NCBI RefSeq assembly: GCF_008180415.1
Contig: NZ_VTEI01000006.1
Coordinates: forward strand, 84,087-148,086
Length of the DNA stretch: 64,000 nt
Source of the DNA: Rossellomorea vietnamensis
GTDB lineage: Bacteria; Bacillota; Bacilli; Bacillales; Bacillaceae_B
Direction: 5' to 3'
Shown: positions 1 to 8,362 of the stretch, in pieces
Position numbering within the stretch: the first letter of the stretch is position 1
How the letters are laid out: the number at the start of each line of letters is the position of its first letter
Position numbers and translations under genes: made by a program
The notes under the pieces: model-generated
Told to the model about the DNA's origin: nothing
Database searches by the model: none
Seen by the model: only the letters and a program-made list of their open reading frames with translations

Positions 1-1125
1 CAGTAATTTCCCCTCATCTGAAGGAAGATGAACATGATACGCTTCCATCTGCTCTATGACGATGCTTTCCATTTTATCTTTAAGAGCCGCTCTGTCTTCT
101 TCATTCAATGCGCTGATGATGATTTTATCGCTGCCGCTGTCCGGCACAAAATCAGGATGCATCTGGTCGCGTTTATTGTAAATTGTCAACTGGGGAATGT
201 GGTTCATCCCGAGTTCTTCCAGAAGAGACTGCACAGTTTTTTCATGATTGTTGTAATCCGGATTCGAACTATCGACGACATGCAGCAGCAAGTCAGCTTC
301 CTTAACTTCTTCCAATGTAGACCTGAAGGCCGCTACCAGGGCAGTAGGCAGATCTTGAATGAATCCTACTGTATCCGTCACCAAAGCGGTGTATCCGCTC
401 GGCAGGATCAACTTTCTCGTTAAAGGATCCAGCGTCGCAAACAATTGATTCTCTTCATAAGACTCCGCAATGGATATTCTATTGAAAAGAGTAGATTTAC
501 CTGCGTTTGTATAGCCCATAAGAGCCATCTGGAACGTTTTATTCTTTTTCCTCCGTTCCCTGTAGCGCTCACGGTGTTCCACAACCACTTGCAGGGCTTT
601 TTTAATATCATCTATTCTCCGTCTGATATGGCGGCGGTCACTCTCAAGCTTCGTCTCACCAGGACCTCTTGTGCCGATACCGCCCGCCAGACGGGACATC
701 GCTGTTCCCTTACCAACCAGGCGGGGCAGCATGTATTGAAGCTGGGCCAATTCAACCTGCAGTTTCCCTTCTTTTGATCGGGCTCTCTGGGCAAAGATAT
801 CGAGAATCAATTGAGTCCGGTCTATGACTCTTGCTTCAAGCTGTTCCGACAAGTTTCGGATCTGGCTTGGAGATAGTTCATCATTAAAAATGATAAGATC
901 CGGTTCAAATTGCTCTTCCAGCGCAACAAGCTCTTCCACTTTCCCTTTTCCGATATAGGTTTTCGGGTGTTTACGCTCCCTCTTTTGAGTAAGGGTTGCA
1001 GAAACTTCAGCCTGCGCTGTTTCCGTCAACGACTCTAGCTCTTCCATTGAGTACCGAAACCTTTGATCATCTTCTTCAATCTGACATCCGACTAATAACG
1101 CTTTTTCGATCATTTTTTCTTCCAA
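1..1125 (-). CDS. hflX: GTPase HflX (3' end cut by window edge)
   Basis: Ribosome-associated GTPase that splits or rescues stalled ribosomes in the cytoplasm. The frame is open from the left edge to residue 1 and lacks only the C-terminal part (375 codons visible; Bacillus HflX is about 420). The N-terminal HflX domain is followed by the glycine-rich linker ([13 protein letters not shown]) and then the G domain with Walker [10 protein letters not shown] near residues 204-212 and DTVGF as switch II. Two starts compete: TTG at 1125, six bases after AGAAGGA, and ATG at 1113, five bases after GGAAG. The TTG is preferred on ribosome-binding-site strength. The family and the spoVK/hfq/miaA neighbourhood agree, so the call is firm; only the start is uncertain. 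Confidence 0.95.
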   Translation of the reverse strand, partial: MEEKMIEKALLVGCQIEEDDQRFRYSMEELESLTETAQAEVSATLTQKRERKHPKTYIGKGKVEELVALEEQFEPDLIIFNDELSPSQIRNLSEQLEARVIDRTQLILDIFAQRARSKEGKLQVELAQLQYMLPRLVGKGTAMSRLAGGIGTRGPGETKLESDRRHIRRRIDDIKKALQVVVEHRERYRERRKKNKTFQMALMGYTNAGKSTLFNRISIAESYEENQLFATLDPLTRKLILPSGYTALVTDTVGFIQDLPTALVAAFRSTLEEVKEADLLLHVVDSSNPDYNNHEKTVQSLLEELGMNHIPQLTIYNKRDQMHPDFVPDSGSDKIIISALNEEDRAALKDKMESIVIEQMEAYHVHLPSDEGKLL

Positions 1126-1395
1126 ACAGAATCCTTCTTTCCTATTAGATTTGCTATTTTTCATCATATCAAAAACAAAATGTAAACACTATGTTTAACC
1201 TTTCTAAATATGTGATAAAAAAAGGTTGCAAAACTAAGATTGCATGTTAAAATCAATATGTTTGAATAGAGACTAAAGTTAATCATCATGCAGAGTTTCT
1301 TTAACAGATCAACGCATTCTTGCATGGAGCAAAAACCACTCTCTGCGCTTATGTGTTAAAGGAATTCCGGAATCGACAGCAAAGGAGGAACAGCT

Positions 1396-2004
1396 ATGAC
1401 TTGGGAAGTTCTAAGTATTGTCGGCACAATTGCTTTTGCCGTTTCAGGAGCAATTATCGCCATGGAAGAAGAATATGACATTCTCGGGGTGTATATTTTA
1501 GGTATCGTTACTGCATTCGGAGGAGGAGCAATAAGGAACCTGCTGATCGGCGTTCCGGTCTCTGCTCTTTGGGAACAAGGGTTTCTTTTCCAAATTGCAC
1601 TCCTGTCCATTACCGCAGTTTTCTTATTCCCTAACAACCTGCTCCGCCATTGGAGACGGTGGGGCAACTTCTTTGACGCTATTGGATTATCTGCTTTTGC
1701 CATTCAGGGAGCACTATATGCATCAGAAATGAATCATCCTCTCAGCGCCATCATCGTTGCAGCGGTTTTAACAGGCAGTGGAGGCGGAATCATACGTGAT
1801 CTTCTCGCCGGCAGAAAGCCGCTGGTTCTAAGATCTGAGATTTATGCAGTATGGGCCGTTCTTTGCGGTGCCGCCATCGGATTAAAACTTGTAACTGAAC
1901 CTTGGGAATTATACACTCTCTTCATTATGACTACTTCTCTAAGAGTATTGTCATATTCCTACAAATGGAGACTGCCAAATAAGAATATTAAAGCATTTCA
2001 ATGA
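1396..2004 (+). CDS. TRIC/UPF0126 family membrane protein (YicG/YvgT type)
   Basis: A 202-residue polytopic membrane protein with two copies of the UPF0126 half-repeat. Each half carries the signature glycine cluster followed by Ile-Arg: FGGGAIRN near 41-48 and GSGGGIIRD near 127-135. About seven hydrophobic segments are visible. Prokaryotic members of this family have been shown to be trimeric cation channels (TRIC-like); the physiological role in Bacillaceae is not settled. AAAGGAGG sits just upstream of the ATG. It is a single-gene unit, transcribed against its neighbours, and ends in a strong hairpin terminator. Family assignment is confident; ion specificity is inference. Confidence 0.85.
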   Translation: MTWEVLSIVGTIAFAVSGAIIAMEEEYDILGVYILGIVTAFGGGAIRNLLIGVPVSALWEQGFLFQIALLSITAVFLFPNNLLRHWRRWGNFFDAIGLSAFAIQGALYASEMNHPLSAIIVAAVLTGSGGGIIRDLLAGRKPLVLRSEIYAVWAVLCGAAIGLKLVTEPWELYTLFIMTTSLRVLSYSYKWRLPNKNIKAFQ

Positions 2005-2012
2005 CAACAAAG

Positions 2013-2044
2013 AAGCTTGATCCCCGGTGGATCAAGCTTTTTTT
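2013..2044 (+). terminator. Rho-independent terminator of the TRIC-family gene
   Basis: An 11-bp perfect stem (AAGCTTGATCC with GGATCAAGCTT), a 5-nt loop and a run of seven Ts begin nine bases after the stop codon. Confidence 0.9.
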
Positions 2045-2148
2045 GTGCTATTCACCTATTTAAAATCCTGAGGAATGATTGTCTTAGAGTATTTCTTTTA
2101 CCTTTATATTTATAATGCTATAAGGTGCAGGTCAGGCATCTCTGCTAT

Positions 2149-3504
2149 TTATTCAAGATTAAGGACAGCATCGCAAACCGTCCTTAAAAGAAATTCCAAG
2201 TCGGCCGTTTTGATGCTTAATGGAGGAGAGATCGCCAAAACATTATTAAAGCCTGCAACAGTTGCCCCATTCTTTCCTATTAAGACCTTTTTTGATTTAC
2301 AGTATCCAACTGCACTATTCACCTTATCAGCCGTTAAAGGTTCTTTGGTGTCTTTATCCGAAACCAGCTCAATGCCAATTAACAAACCTTTTCCCCGTAT
2401 ATCCCCTACATACTTATGCCCCTGCAGCTCCTTTTTCAAAGTAGAGAGAGCGAATTCACCTAATTCTACAGAACGCTCAAACAACTTTTCGTCCTCCAAG
2501 AGCTCAATATTTTTCAGAGCCAGGGCACACGCAGCAGGATTTCCTCCAAATGTATTGATATGCCTGAAATATTCGTACTCACCTTTTCCCTTGAACGCTT
2601 CATATATTTCACGCTTGACTGCTGTAGCCGCAAGTGGAAGATAGCCACTGGTGATGCCTTTTGCCATCGTAATAATGTCTGGCTTCGTTTCATAATTCAT
2701 AAATCCAAACGGTTTCCCTGTCCGGCCGAATCCGCAGATCACTTCATCAACGATTAATAAAGCTCCGTGCTTCTCACAAACTTCCATTACCCCTTTCATG
2801 TATCCTTCTTGAGGAAGCAGTATACCGCCTCCTGTGATAATCGGTTCCATGATCACAGCCGCAATTGTTTCACTCAACTCCCAAGTCATCACGCTCTCAA
2901 CAGCTTTTACACCAGGAAGCTTATGTGGTGGTGTATCCTCAGGCACTTCATCCCGGTAAGTATCAGGAGGCTGAACATGGATAAACCCCGGCGCCAAGGG
3001 TTCATATTTGTATTTCCTTTGCGCCTGCCCGGTTGCAGCAAGTGTACCCATCGTATTTCCGTGATAACCCCTGTAACGCGAAACAATCTTGTAACGGCTT
3101 CCTTCTCCTTGCTGCTGATGATATTGACGGGCAATTTTAAAAGCCGTTTCGTTGGCTTCCGATCCGCTATTGGAGAAGAAAATGACGTAGTCTCCTCCGA
3201 GCATCTCATTTAGTTTCTCAGCTAATCTAATAGCAGGAGGATGACTTTGGGTCAAAGGGTAATATGACATTTTCTTTAATTGCTCGTATGCCTCATCGGC
3301 CAATTCCTTCCGGCCATAGCCGACATTCACACACCACAATCCTGCCATTCCATCTAAATATTTGCTGCCATTATGATCTGTTAGCCATGAGCCATCCGAT
3401 TCTGCAATCACCATAGTACCACCGGGATCATACGGCTTCATAGAATGCCATATATACTGTTCATCCTGAGATGACAATTTTTCATTTTGTTGTCCTTTTT
3501 CCAC
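2149..3504 (-). CDS. Class III PLP-dependent aminotransferase
   Basis: A fold-type I omega-aminotransferase of about 451 residues. Visible signatures are SNSGSEANE (near 101-109, phosphate and substrate loop), DEVICGFGRTG (near 243-253, with the PLP-pyridine Asp) and the Schiff-base lysine in TMAKGITSG (near 272). It is closest in feel to the YhxA / beta-alanine- or taurine-pyruvate aminotransferase branch; the donor substrate cannot be read from sequence. An upstream ATG at 3582 exists, but GGAGGT at 3517-3512 lies seven bases before GTG 3504, which is therefore chosen. Its 5' flank borders the insertion of repeat element B, so its upstream regulatory region may be disrupted. Confidence 0.85.
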   Translation of the reverse strand: MEKGQQNEKLSSQDEQYIWHSMKPYDPGGTMVIAESDGSWLTDHNGSKYLDGMAGLWCVNVGYGRKELADEAYEQLKKMSYYPLTQSHPPAIRLAEKLNEMLGGDYVIFFSNSGSEANETAFKIARQYHQQQGEGSRYKIVSRYRGYHGNTMGTLAATGQAQRKYKYEPLAPGFIHVQPPDTYRDEVPEDTPPHKLPGVKAVESVMTWELSETIAAVIMEPIITGGGILLPQEGYMKGVMEVCEKHGALLIVDEVICGFGRTGKPFGFMNYETKPDIITMAKGITSGYLPLAATAVKREIYEAFKGKGEYEYFRHINTFGGNPAACALALKNIELLEDEKLFERSVELGEFALSTLKKELQGHKYVGDIRGKGLLIGIELVSDKDTKEPLTADKVNSAVGYCKSKKVLIGKNGATVAGFNNVLAISPPLSIKTADLEFLLRTVCDAVLNLE

Positions 3505-3604
3505 CAAGAAGACCTCCCTCATTAGGACTTTCTTTGTATTTATATGAAGAGGAATCTTTTTATAGAAACGGTATTCTTTCAAAAAGAAAAATCTGGTTCA
3601 TAGT

Positions 3605-4059
3605 AACGGGTTCTGTTTTGAAGTACAAACTTCTAATTAGCCAAAGAAAAGGTTAAGTGATTCGTACCCGGAAACAATGTCTGTTGATTTCCACTCCAGG
3701 TGCGTGACTCCGCGGGGCGTGGGGTGAGCCTCCTCGGCTTCGCCTGTGGGGTCTCACCTGTCACGCTAGCCCCGCAGGAGATCACGCACCTTCCGTTCCA
3801 ATCAAATTATTGTAAGATTTTTTATAATTAACTACTCTCCTATTTATTAGTATTGGTTATAGGAAATTGTGCATCAAATTTTGTAGAACAAAAAGTTCTG
3901 TCATTTGCTATTTAGGGTACATTTTGTATTACCAATTGAACAGAGTTACTAGCAAGATTACCCTTAAATCAACAAAATAAGGTGTGCCAAAGTCAATGCG
4001 GTTTGACATTCCTTTTGATATACAATTGTTAATTTTGTACTCGGAAACAGAACCCTTTA
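3605..4059 (+). mobile_element. Element B copy 1: MITE-like insertion with inverted ends and 10-bp target duplication
   Basis: A 455-bp non-coding segment. Its ends are imperfect inverted repeats of about 22 bp (GGGTTCTGTTT is shared exactly by both ends). The 10-bp sequence GGTTCATAGT is present directly at both sides (3595-3604 and 4060-4069), as expected of a target-site duplication. No transposase frame is inside, so it would need to be moved in trans. It contains a GC-rich palindrome (type C, about 3697-3808) and an A+T-rich right half. A second copy lies at 41392-41748. Confidence 0.75.
3697..3808. repeat. GC-rich palindromic repeat, type C, inside element B
   Basis: A GC-rich block whose outer arms read CCAGGTGCGTGA and TCACGCACC, with an inner module containing CCGCGGGG and CTTCGCCTG. 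Related blocks occur at 5917-6105, 7590-7665, 24560-24640, 41640-41725 and 51060-51180. The type resembles abundant intergenic palindromes seen across Bacillaceae genomes. No coding potential. Confidence 0.6.
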
Positions 4060-4127
4060 GGTTCATAGTCACTTTTAGTGTATTTCATTCACTATCCACT
4101 GCCAATAAACCTTCGAGTTGCTCATGA

Positions 4128-4653
4128 GTGAAGACATCTTTTTTCTTTCTTCACAAATTCTGTATCCAATACACTGACTTGCAGACATCTTCTTCCCCTT
4201 CTGCACGAGTTCATGTATCCAAGAGGCTGACTTTGGGACATGAAACGGGAACTGGGAAAGAATTATTCTCTTCCGCCATTCACAATGAATCATCCAGAAA
4301 ACATGACCCCTTTCTGGTAATCAACTGCGGAGCACTTCCTGATTATCTCTTCGAAAGTGAATTATTCGGTTATGAAGAAGGAGCTTTGCTTTCACCGAGG
4401 CAGTGAAAGGAGGAAAAAAGAGTATCTTGCTCTTCTCACAGCAATAAAGGTGCTGTTTGCCCAAAATAAAAATGACAGCAGGCAGGAATTGAAAGAAATG
4501 CTCAACGAAACCAGACATACCCTTTCTCTTCATCAAATCAGGACTAGAATGAAAGAACTTGAAGACTTGGGCTGCTTGGTAATTCATAAAGGCCGAAAAG
4601 GAACGGAAATCACTGAAAAAGGGATAGAGATGATCGATCAATTAAAAGGTTAA
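4128..4653 (+). pseudogene. Decayed sigma-54-dependent transcriptional activator
   Basis: Two fragments in different frames. The first (to about 4406) has the AAA+ start of an enhancer-binding protein: [10 protein letters not shown] (a Walker A variant with GETGTGKE-type context), then [20 protein letters not shown] and GYEEGA. The family's GAFTGA loop is broken by a tandem 5-nt duplication (GCTTT twice, about 4382-4391); removing it restores [12 protein letters not shown]. Most of the AAA+ core is then missing and the second frame (4357-4653) continues as an intact-looking C-terminal winged-helix-like tail ending in GRKGTEITEKG. The N-terminal sensor domain is absent. It ends at the terminator shared with spoVK. 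Decay (5' loss, frameshift, internal deletion) is seen directly; its former target is unknown. Confidence 0.8.
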
Positions 4654-4699
4654 CGTTCTTAAAGTTCTCCCCGGAGTTTGATTTATTATTTATTGAGCA

Positions 4700-4741
4700 A
4701 AAAAAAGAGCCAGTCAGGGTCAGTCCTGTACTGGCTCTTTT
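4700..4741. terminator. Bidirectional terminator between spoVK and the activator pseudogene
   Basis: A stem of AAAGAGCCAG with CTGGCTCTTT, flanked by A-tract and T-tract, works on either strand. It abuts the spoVK stop codon. Confidence 0.85.
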
Positions 4742-5692
4742 CTATTCTTCGGCCGATGGAAATAACAAGTCATTACTTCTAATTGTCATCAACTCATGGC
4801 GGTCATAGGTATTTTGCAAAAGCAGGCGCATAGCTTGAGATCTTATCGATTTCTCAATTACATTTCTGACATATCTTCCATTAGAAAATGCTGCCGGGCT
4901 GATTGCCGTCTTCACCTGAAGAAGGTGTTCTCTGATTTTTCTTTCTGCATCTATACTCAATTCATATTCTTTGTCAGTGAGCATTCTTCTTCCTATCTCC
5001 ATTAACTGGTCAACGGAATAATCCTGAAATTGAAATACTAAGGGAAAACGTGAATGAAGACCAGGGTTCAAAGTAAGAAATTGATCCATTTCACGTGAAT
5101 ACCCTGCAAGGATAAGTATAAATTCATGCTGTTTGTCTTCCATATGTTTTACCAGAGTATCAATGGCTTCCTTCCCGAAATCCTTTTCCCCTCCTCGTCC
5201 TAAAGAGTACGCTTCATCTACAAACAGAATTCCGCCCATTGCCTTTTTCACCAGGTCCCTGGTCTTCTGGGCCGTATGTCCGATATATTCTCCTACAAGA
5301 TCAGCTCTTTCCGCTTCAATCAAATGGCCTTTAGAAAGAACATTCATTTTAAGAAACAATTTTCCTATCAATCTGGCGACGGTCGTTTTTCCAGTCCCGG
5401 GATTTCCTTTAAACATCATATGCAAGGCCTGCTTACCCGCTTTAAGCCCTGCTTCCTCCCTCTTTTTATTCACATAGATCCAGGCGTAAATTTCTTTCAC
5501 CATTTTTTTCATATCGTCCATGCCGACTAATGAGGCCAGTTCCGCTTCGATTTCCTTTAGTGCTGCATGCTCCTGAGGAAGAACCTTAACTGGTTCCTCA
5601 GCCTTTCTCATTTCCCGAACAGGATTACGTTTATGTGAATTTAATACAATACTTATTTGTCCATTATTTTTCATTCTCATCGGCTGTTCCAT
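4742..5692 (-). CDS. spoVK: Stage V sporulation protein K, AAA+ ATPase
   Basis: A 316-residue CbxX/CfqX-type AAA+ ATPase needed for spore maturation in the mother cell of Bacillus. Walker A is GNPGTGKTT (about 96-104), Walker B ILFVDEA (about 155-161), and the arginine-finger region lies near HSRFP. The start ATG follows GAGGTG by five bases. It lies next to hfq-miaA and hflX as in B. subtilis. Known SpoVK proteins are about 320 residues, so this is full length. In B. subtilis it is transcribed by sporulation sigma factors; no clear promoter was identified by eye here. Confidence 0.93.
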   Translation of the reverse strand: MEQPMRMKNNGQISIVLNSHKRNPVREMRKAEEPVKVLPQEHAALKEIEAELASLVGMDDMKKMVKEIYAWIYVNKKREEAGLKAGKQALHMMFKGNPGTGKTTVARLIGKLFLKMNVLSKGHLIEAERADLVGEYIGHTAQKTRDLVKKAMGGILFVDEAYSLGRGGEKDFGKEAIDTLVKHMEDKQHEFILILAGYSREMDQFLTLNPGLHSRFPLVFQFQDYSVDQLMEIGRRMLTDKEYELSIDAERKIREHLLQVKTAISPAAFSNGRYVRNVIEKSIRSQAMRLLLQNTYDRHELMTIRSNDLLFPSAEE

Positions 5693-5916
5693 AAATTCAC
5701 CTCACCATTCTATACAGTATACGTCTGGAGGTTTTTAACGGTGACAAATGCCCAGTTAAAACGCTTAGAAAGCTCTCTTATCATCCTATTCATTTAAGAA
5801 TGAAATCATTATTAAAATTTAGATTGTGTTGAATGGGATGACAAACTATTTAGTTTACAATAATATTGTTATGTATTTTATAATCTTTTCTGTTTTTGCT
5901 CCTAAATAGGGAAAGA

Positions 5917-6105
5917 CACCAGCCCTCTACCCTTTTACGTAGAAGGGATTGGAGCGGAAGACGTGAGACTTCCTGCGGGACTAGCGGTCGTCTAGTTCCA
6001 GCGCCTAGCCCCTCGGGGCTGACCAAGGCGCTTCTACTTTTAAAGACAGGTGAGACCCCGCAGGCGAAGCCGCGGAGTCGTACGTCTGGAGCGCAAATCA
6101 ATTGC
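5917..6105. repeat. GC-rich palindromic repeat, type C, long form
   Basis: A GC-rich stretch of about 190 bp in the 517-bp gap between spoVK and hfq. It contains GGAGCGGAAGACGTGAGACT near the left and GGTGAGACCCCGCAGGCG near the right, plus inner arms around GCGCCTAGCCCCTCGGGGCT. Small frames run through it but their composition follows the repeat, so they are not called as genes. The rest of the gap (5693-5916) shows nothing further. Confidence 0.6.
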
Positions 6106-6107
6106 AT

Positions 6108-6143
6108 TTAAACAACAGCAATTTTTGCGAAAAGAGCCTTTTT
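6108..6143 (+). repeat. Element A right-end fragment
   Basis: A short remnant that matches the right terminal repeat of element A (GCGAAAAGAGCCTTTTT), directly after the type C palindrome and before the hfq terminator. The left part of the element is missing. Confidence 0.5.
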
Positions 6144-6158
6144 GAACAAATCCGAAAT

Positions 6159-6192
6159 AAAAAAAACACACCGGCAAATTACCGGCGTGCTT
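6159..6192 (-). terminator. Terminator of the miaA-hfq unit
   Basis: On the minus strand a CACGCCGGT/GCCGGTGTG hairpin (one G-U pair) is followed by a run of eight Ts. Confidence 0.85.
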
Positions 6193-6209
6193 TATCATTC
6201 AATCAAATT

Positions 6210-6443
6210 TTATTGAGCTTCGTCGAAATTAATTTGAACGTTGCGCTGAGGCGAGAAGGTGGAAATAGCATGCTTATAAACTAATTGCTGCTTGCCTTCT
6301 GACTCAAAAAGTACGGTAAAGTTGTCAAACCCTTTAACTAGCCCCCGGATTTGGAACCCATTCAATAAGAATACGGTTACTTGAGTGTTGTCTTTACGTA
6401 ATTGATTAAGAAATTGATCTTGAATATTAATTGCTTGTTTCAT
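6210..6443 (-). CDS. hfq: RNA chaperone Hfq
   Basis: A 77-residue Sm-like protein that forms hexamers binding U-rich and A-rich RNA. The Sm1 region with [10 protein letters not shown] and the Sm2 signature YKHAIST (about 56-62) are present. The tail is short, as usual in Gram-positive Hfq. GAGGAGG precedes the ATG. It lies 39 bp downstream of miaA on the same strand, the conserved miaA-hfq pair, and ends at a strong terminator. Full length and confident. Confidence 0.97.
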   Translation of the reverse strand: MKQAINIQDQFLNQLRKDNTQVTVFLLNGFQIRGLVKGFDNFTVLFESEGKQQLVYKHAISTFSPQRNVQINFDEAQ

Positions 6444-6482
6444 GATAAGTCCTCCTCTTCTATCTCTACCTTAACTATTCGA

Positions 6483-7433
6483 CTATAACCCTAGCTTTCC
6501 TGCAACAAAATCCGATATCTCTTCAATTTTTTTGTTCTTTTCCCTCGTGCTGCTCATATCAAACCATTCTACATCCATTTTATTGCGGAACCATGTTAAC
6601 TGCCGCTTGGCATATCTTCTAGAGTTCTGTTTCAGGTTTTCAACTGCATCATTTAAAGTGACTCTTCCTTCAAGAAACTCGTAAATTTCTTTATACCCAA
6701 TCGCCTGGATAGATTGTACATCTTTCAGCCCTTTGTCAAAAAGTGCTTTTACTTCTTGAATAAGTCCCTGTTCCAGCATGATGTCCACCCTGCTGTCGAT
6801 TCTGCTGTAAAGTAATTCCCTTTCCATCATCAGGCCAACTAGTGCCACGTCATACAGAAGTTCGTTATTCTGATTCTCCTGGTACTCAGACATCGTCTTT
6901 CCTGTACAGTGATGTATTTCCAAGGCCCTTATCACCCTTCTGATGTTGTTAGGGTGTATGCTGCCAGCTGCTTTTGGATCAACCATTTGCAATCGTTGGT
7001 GGACTTCCTGATTGCCATGATCCTCGGCTTCTTTTTCCAATTTCCTTCTGTATTCTTCATCACCGGGAGCATCCGTAAAATGATAATCGTAGATGACGGA
7101 CTGAATATATAAGCCGGTTCCTCCTACAATCATCGGAAGCTTTCCACGGCTGTGAATCTCAGAAATCTTTTTCCTGACCAGCTCCTGAAATTCTGCTGCC
7201 GAAAAACTCTCTTCAGGTTCCCTAATATCTATAAGGTGGTGAGGAATACCTTCCATTTCTTCTTCTGTTATCTTGGCGGTTCCAATGTCCATCGATTTAT
7301 AGATCTGCATGGAATCCCCACTAATGATTTCTCCATTGAATTTCTTAGCCAGATGTATACTGGAAGCTGTTTTTCCCACAGCTGTAGGCCCTATAAGTAC
7401 GACAAGTTTTTCTTTCTGATCCAAACGATTCAC
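6483..7433 (-). CDS. miaA: tRNA dimethylallyltransferase MiaA
   Basis: Adds the dimethylallyl group to the N6 of A37 in tRNAs reading codons starting with U, using DMAPP. It is 316 residues long with P-loop GPTAVGKT (15-22), SGDSMQIYKSMDIGTAK and the ALEI-x-TGK region. The product is the substrate for MiaB, encoded at 27384-28946 in this window. The GTG start at 7433 has only a weak upstream AGAAAG; no better start is visible. It is followed by hfq on the same strand. Confidence 0.95.
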   Translation of the reverse strand: MNRLDQKEKLVVLIGPTAVGKTASSIHLAKKFNGEIISGDSMQIYKSMDIGTAKITEEEMEGIPHHLIDIREPEESFSAAEFQELVRKKISEIHSRGKLPMIVGGTGLYIQSVIYDYHFTDAPGDEEYRRKLEKEAEDHGNQEVHQRLQMVDPKAAGSIHPNNIRRVIRALEIHHCTGKTMSEYQENQNNELLYDVALVGLMMERELLYSRIDSRVDIMLEQGLIQEVKALFDKGLKDVQSIQAIGYKEIYEFLEGRVTLNDAVENLKQNSRRYAKRQLTWFRNKMDVEWFDMSSTREKNKKIEEISDFVAGKLGL

Positions 7434-7589
7434 TGCTTTCTATGTAAAAGAATAAGTTTACATATTATCGTACCATAAGAATTCATCGTTACATATCAGA
7501 AGAGTATAACCGTATAAAGTTTTTTTATACATTTTCCTTTTTATTTTTAGCTGTTTTCGTAAAGTTGTTGGTAGGTTTGAAAGTTTGAA

Positions 7590-7665
7590 TTTCTGGACCC
7601 GGCGCATGACTTAGCGGGGCGGGAGGCAAACTAGACGACCTATAGTTCCCCGGGGATTCGATCTT
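7590..7665. repeat. GC-rich repeat, type C, short degenerate copy
   Basis: Contains GGCGCATGACTTAGCGGGGC and GTTCCCCGGGGATT, a shortened relative of the blocks at 3697 and 5917. It lies upstream of miaA. Confidence 0.4.
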
Positions 7666-7684
7666 CATGGAACGTTCTTCTAAA

Positions 7685-7788
7685 CGTACCAATTTCTTTT
7701 CACTCTTCAGTTTTAATGGTACGTTTAACGGCTAATCGTACCATTAACTTATCCAACCCACCGATTTCATGGTACATTTCACTTGAAT
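7685..7788. repeat. Two-unit 52-bp tandem repeat with dyad arms
   Basis: CGTACC recurs at 7685 and 7737 (52 bp apart) and TGGTAC recurs at 7717 and 7770 (53 bp apart). Within each unit these two form an inverted repeat (AAACGTACCA against TGGTACGTTT in the first). It is the smallest member of the 52-bp class described elsewhere in this window and lies upstream of miaA, between it and the MFS gene. Confidence 0.55.
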
Positions 7789-7795
7789 ACCTCAT

Positions 7796-8362
7796 CTACC
7801 CAGCTTGATCTTCCATTTCTACTATCTCTTCCTGCTCCTTATTATAAAACAGCAGTGCCAGCCCGCTTCCGGAAAACAAAAAAGAAGCTATATAAAAAAT
7901 AATCGCTATAGTAAAGAAGTCGATCAGGACGCCGGTTGCAAAAACAGCCAAGGAGGCAAACAGTGACGTCCAGAAATGATAGCCGCCAATCTTTTTCCCC
8001 GCTCCTTTACCATGAAATACTTCCCCTGCCAGTGTTTTTTCACATGTTTTTTGGACAGCTCCCAATAAGCCCAATATGACTTGGAGTGTATATACACCTG
8101 CTAGAGAATCTACTTCAGGTATTAATAGGAAGATGAATGCCATTCCCCATGCATATCCAATCAGTAAGGGACGGCTGCCAATTTTATCTGAAGCTGCTCC
8201 TATCCAGCGGTGAAACAGCGCAGAGCTGAGCATGAACAGTCCATAAGCAAACCCGAAGCTGGAAAAGTTGGATCCGACGTTTTTGATAAAAAGAAGGTAG
8301 AATGGAAAAGAAACCGAACTGGCCATCATGGCAAAGCTCTGTGAAACCACAAAATATCTCAT
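7796..8362 (-). CDS. Half-size MFS-like membrane protein
   Basis: A 188-residue protein with about six predicted membrane segments. It carries an MFS-type loop between early helices (HRWIGAASDKIGSRPLLIGY, around 51-70). Ordinary MFS transporters have 12 segments and about 400 residues, so this is either a genuine half-size family member or a C-terminally truncated transporter; it ends with a charged cytoplasmic tail (KEQEEIVEMEDQ), which favours a designed end. Its start overlaps the stop of the FAD oxidoreductase by 4 bp, so the two are translationally coupled. Substrate unknown. Confidence 0.7.
   Translation of the reverse strand: MRYFVVSQSFAMMASSVSFPFYLLFIKNVGSNFSSFGFAYGLFMLSSALFHRWIGAASDKIGSRPLLIGYAWGMAFIFLLIPEVDSLAGVYTLQVILGLLGAVQKTCEKTLAGEVFHGKGAGKKIGGYHFWTSLFASLAVFATGVLIDFFTIAIIFYIASFLFSGSGLALLFYNKEQEEIVEMEDQAG

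Noticed and set aside
5850..6111. Overlapping frames on both strands between spoVK and hfq (71 and 85 codons)
   Set aside because: They lie in the GC-rich palindromic repeat, and their composition follows it.
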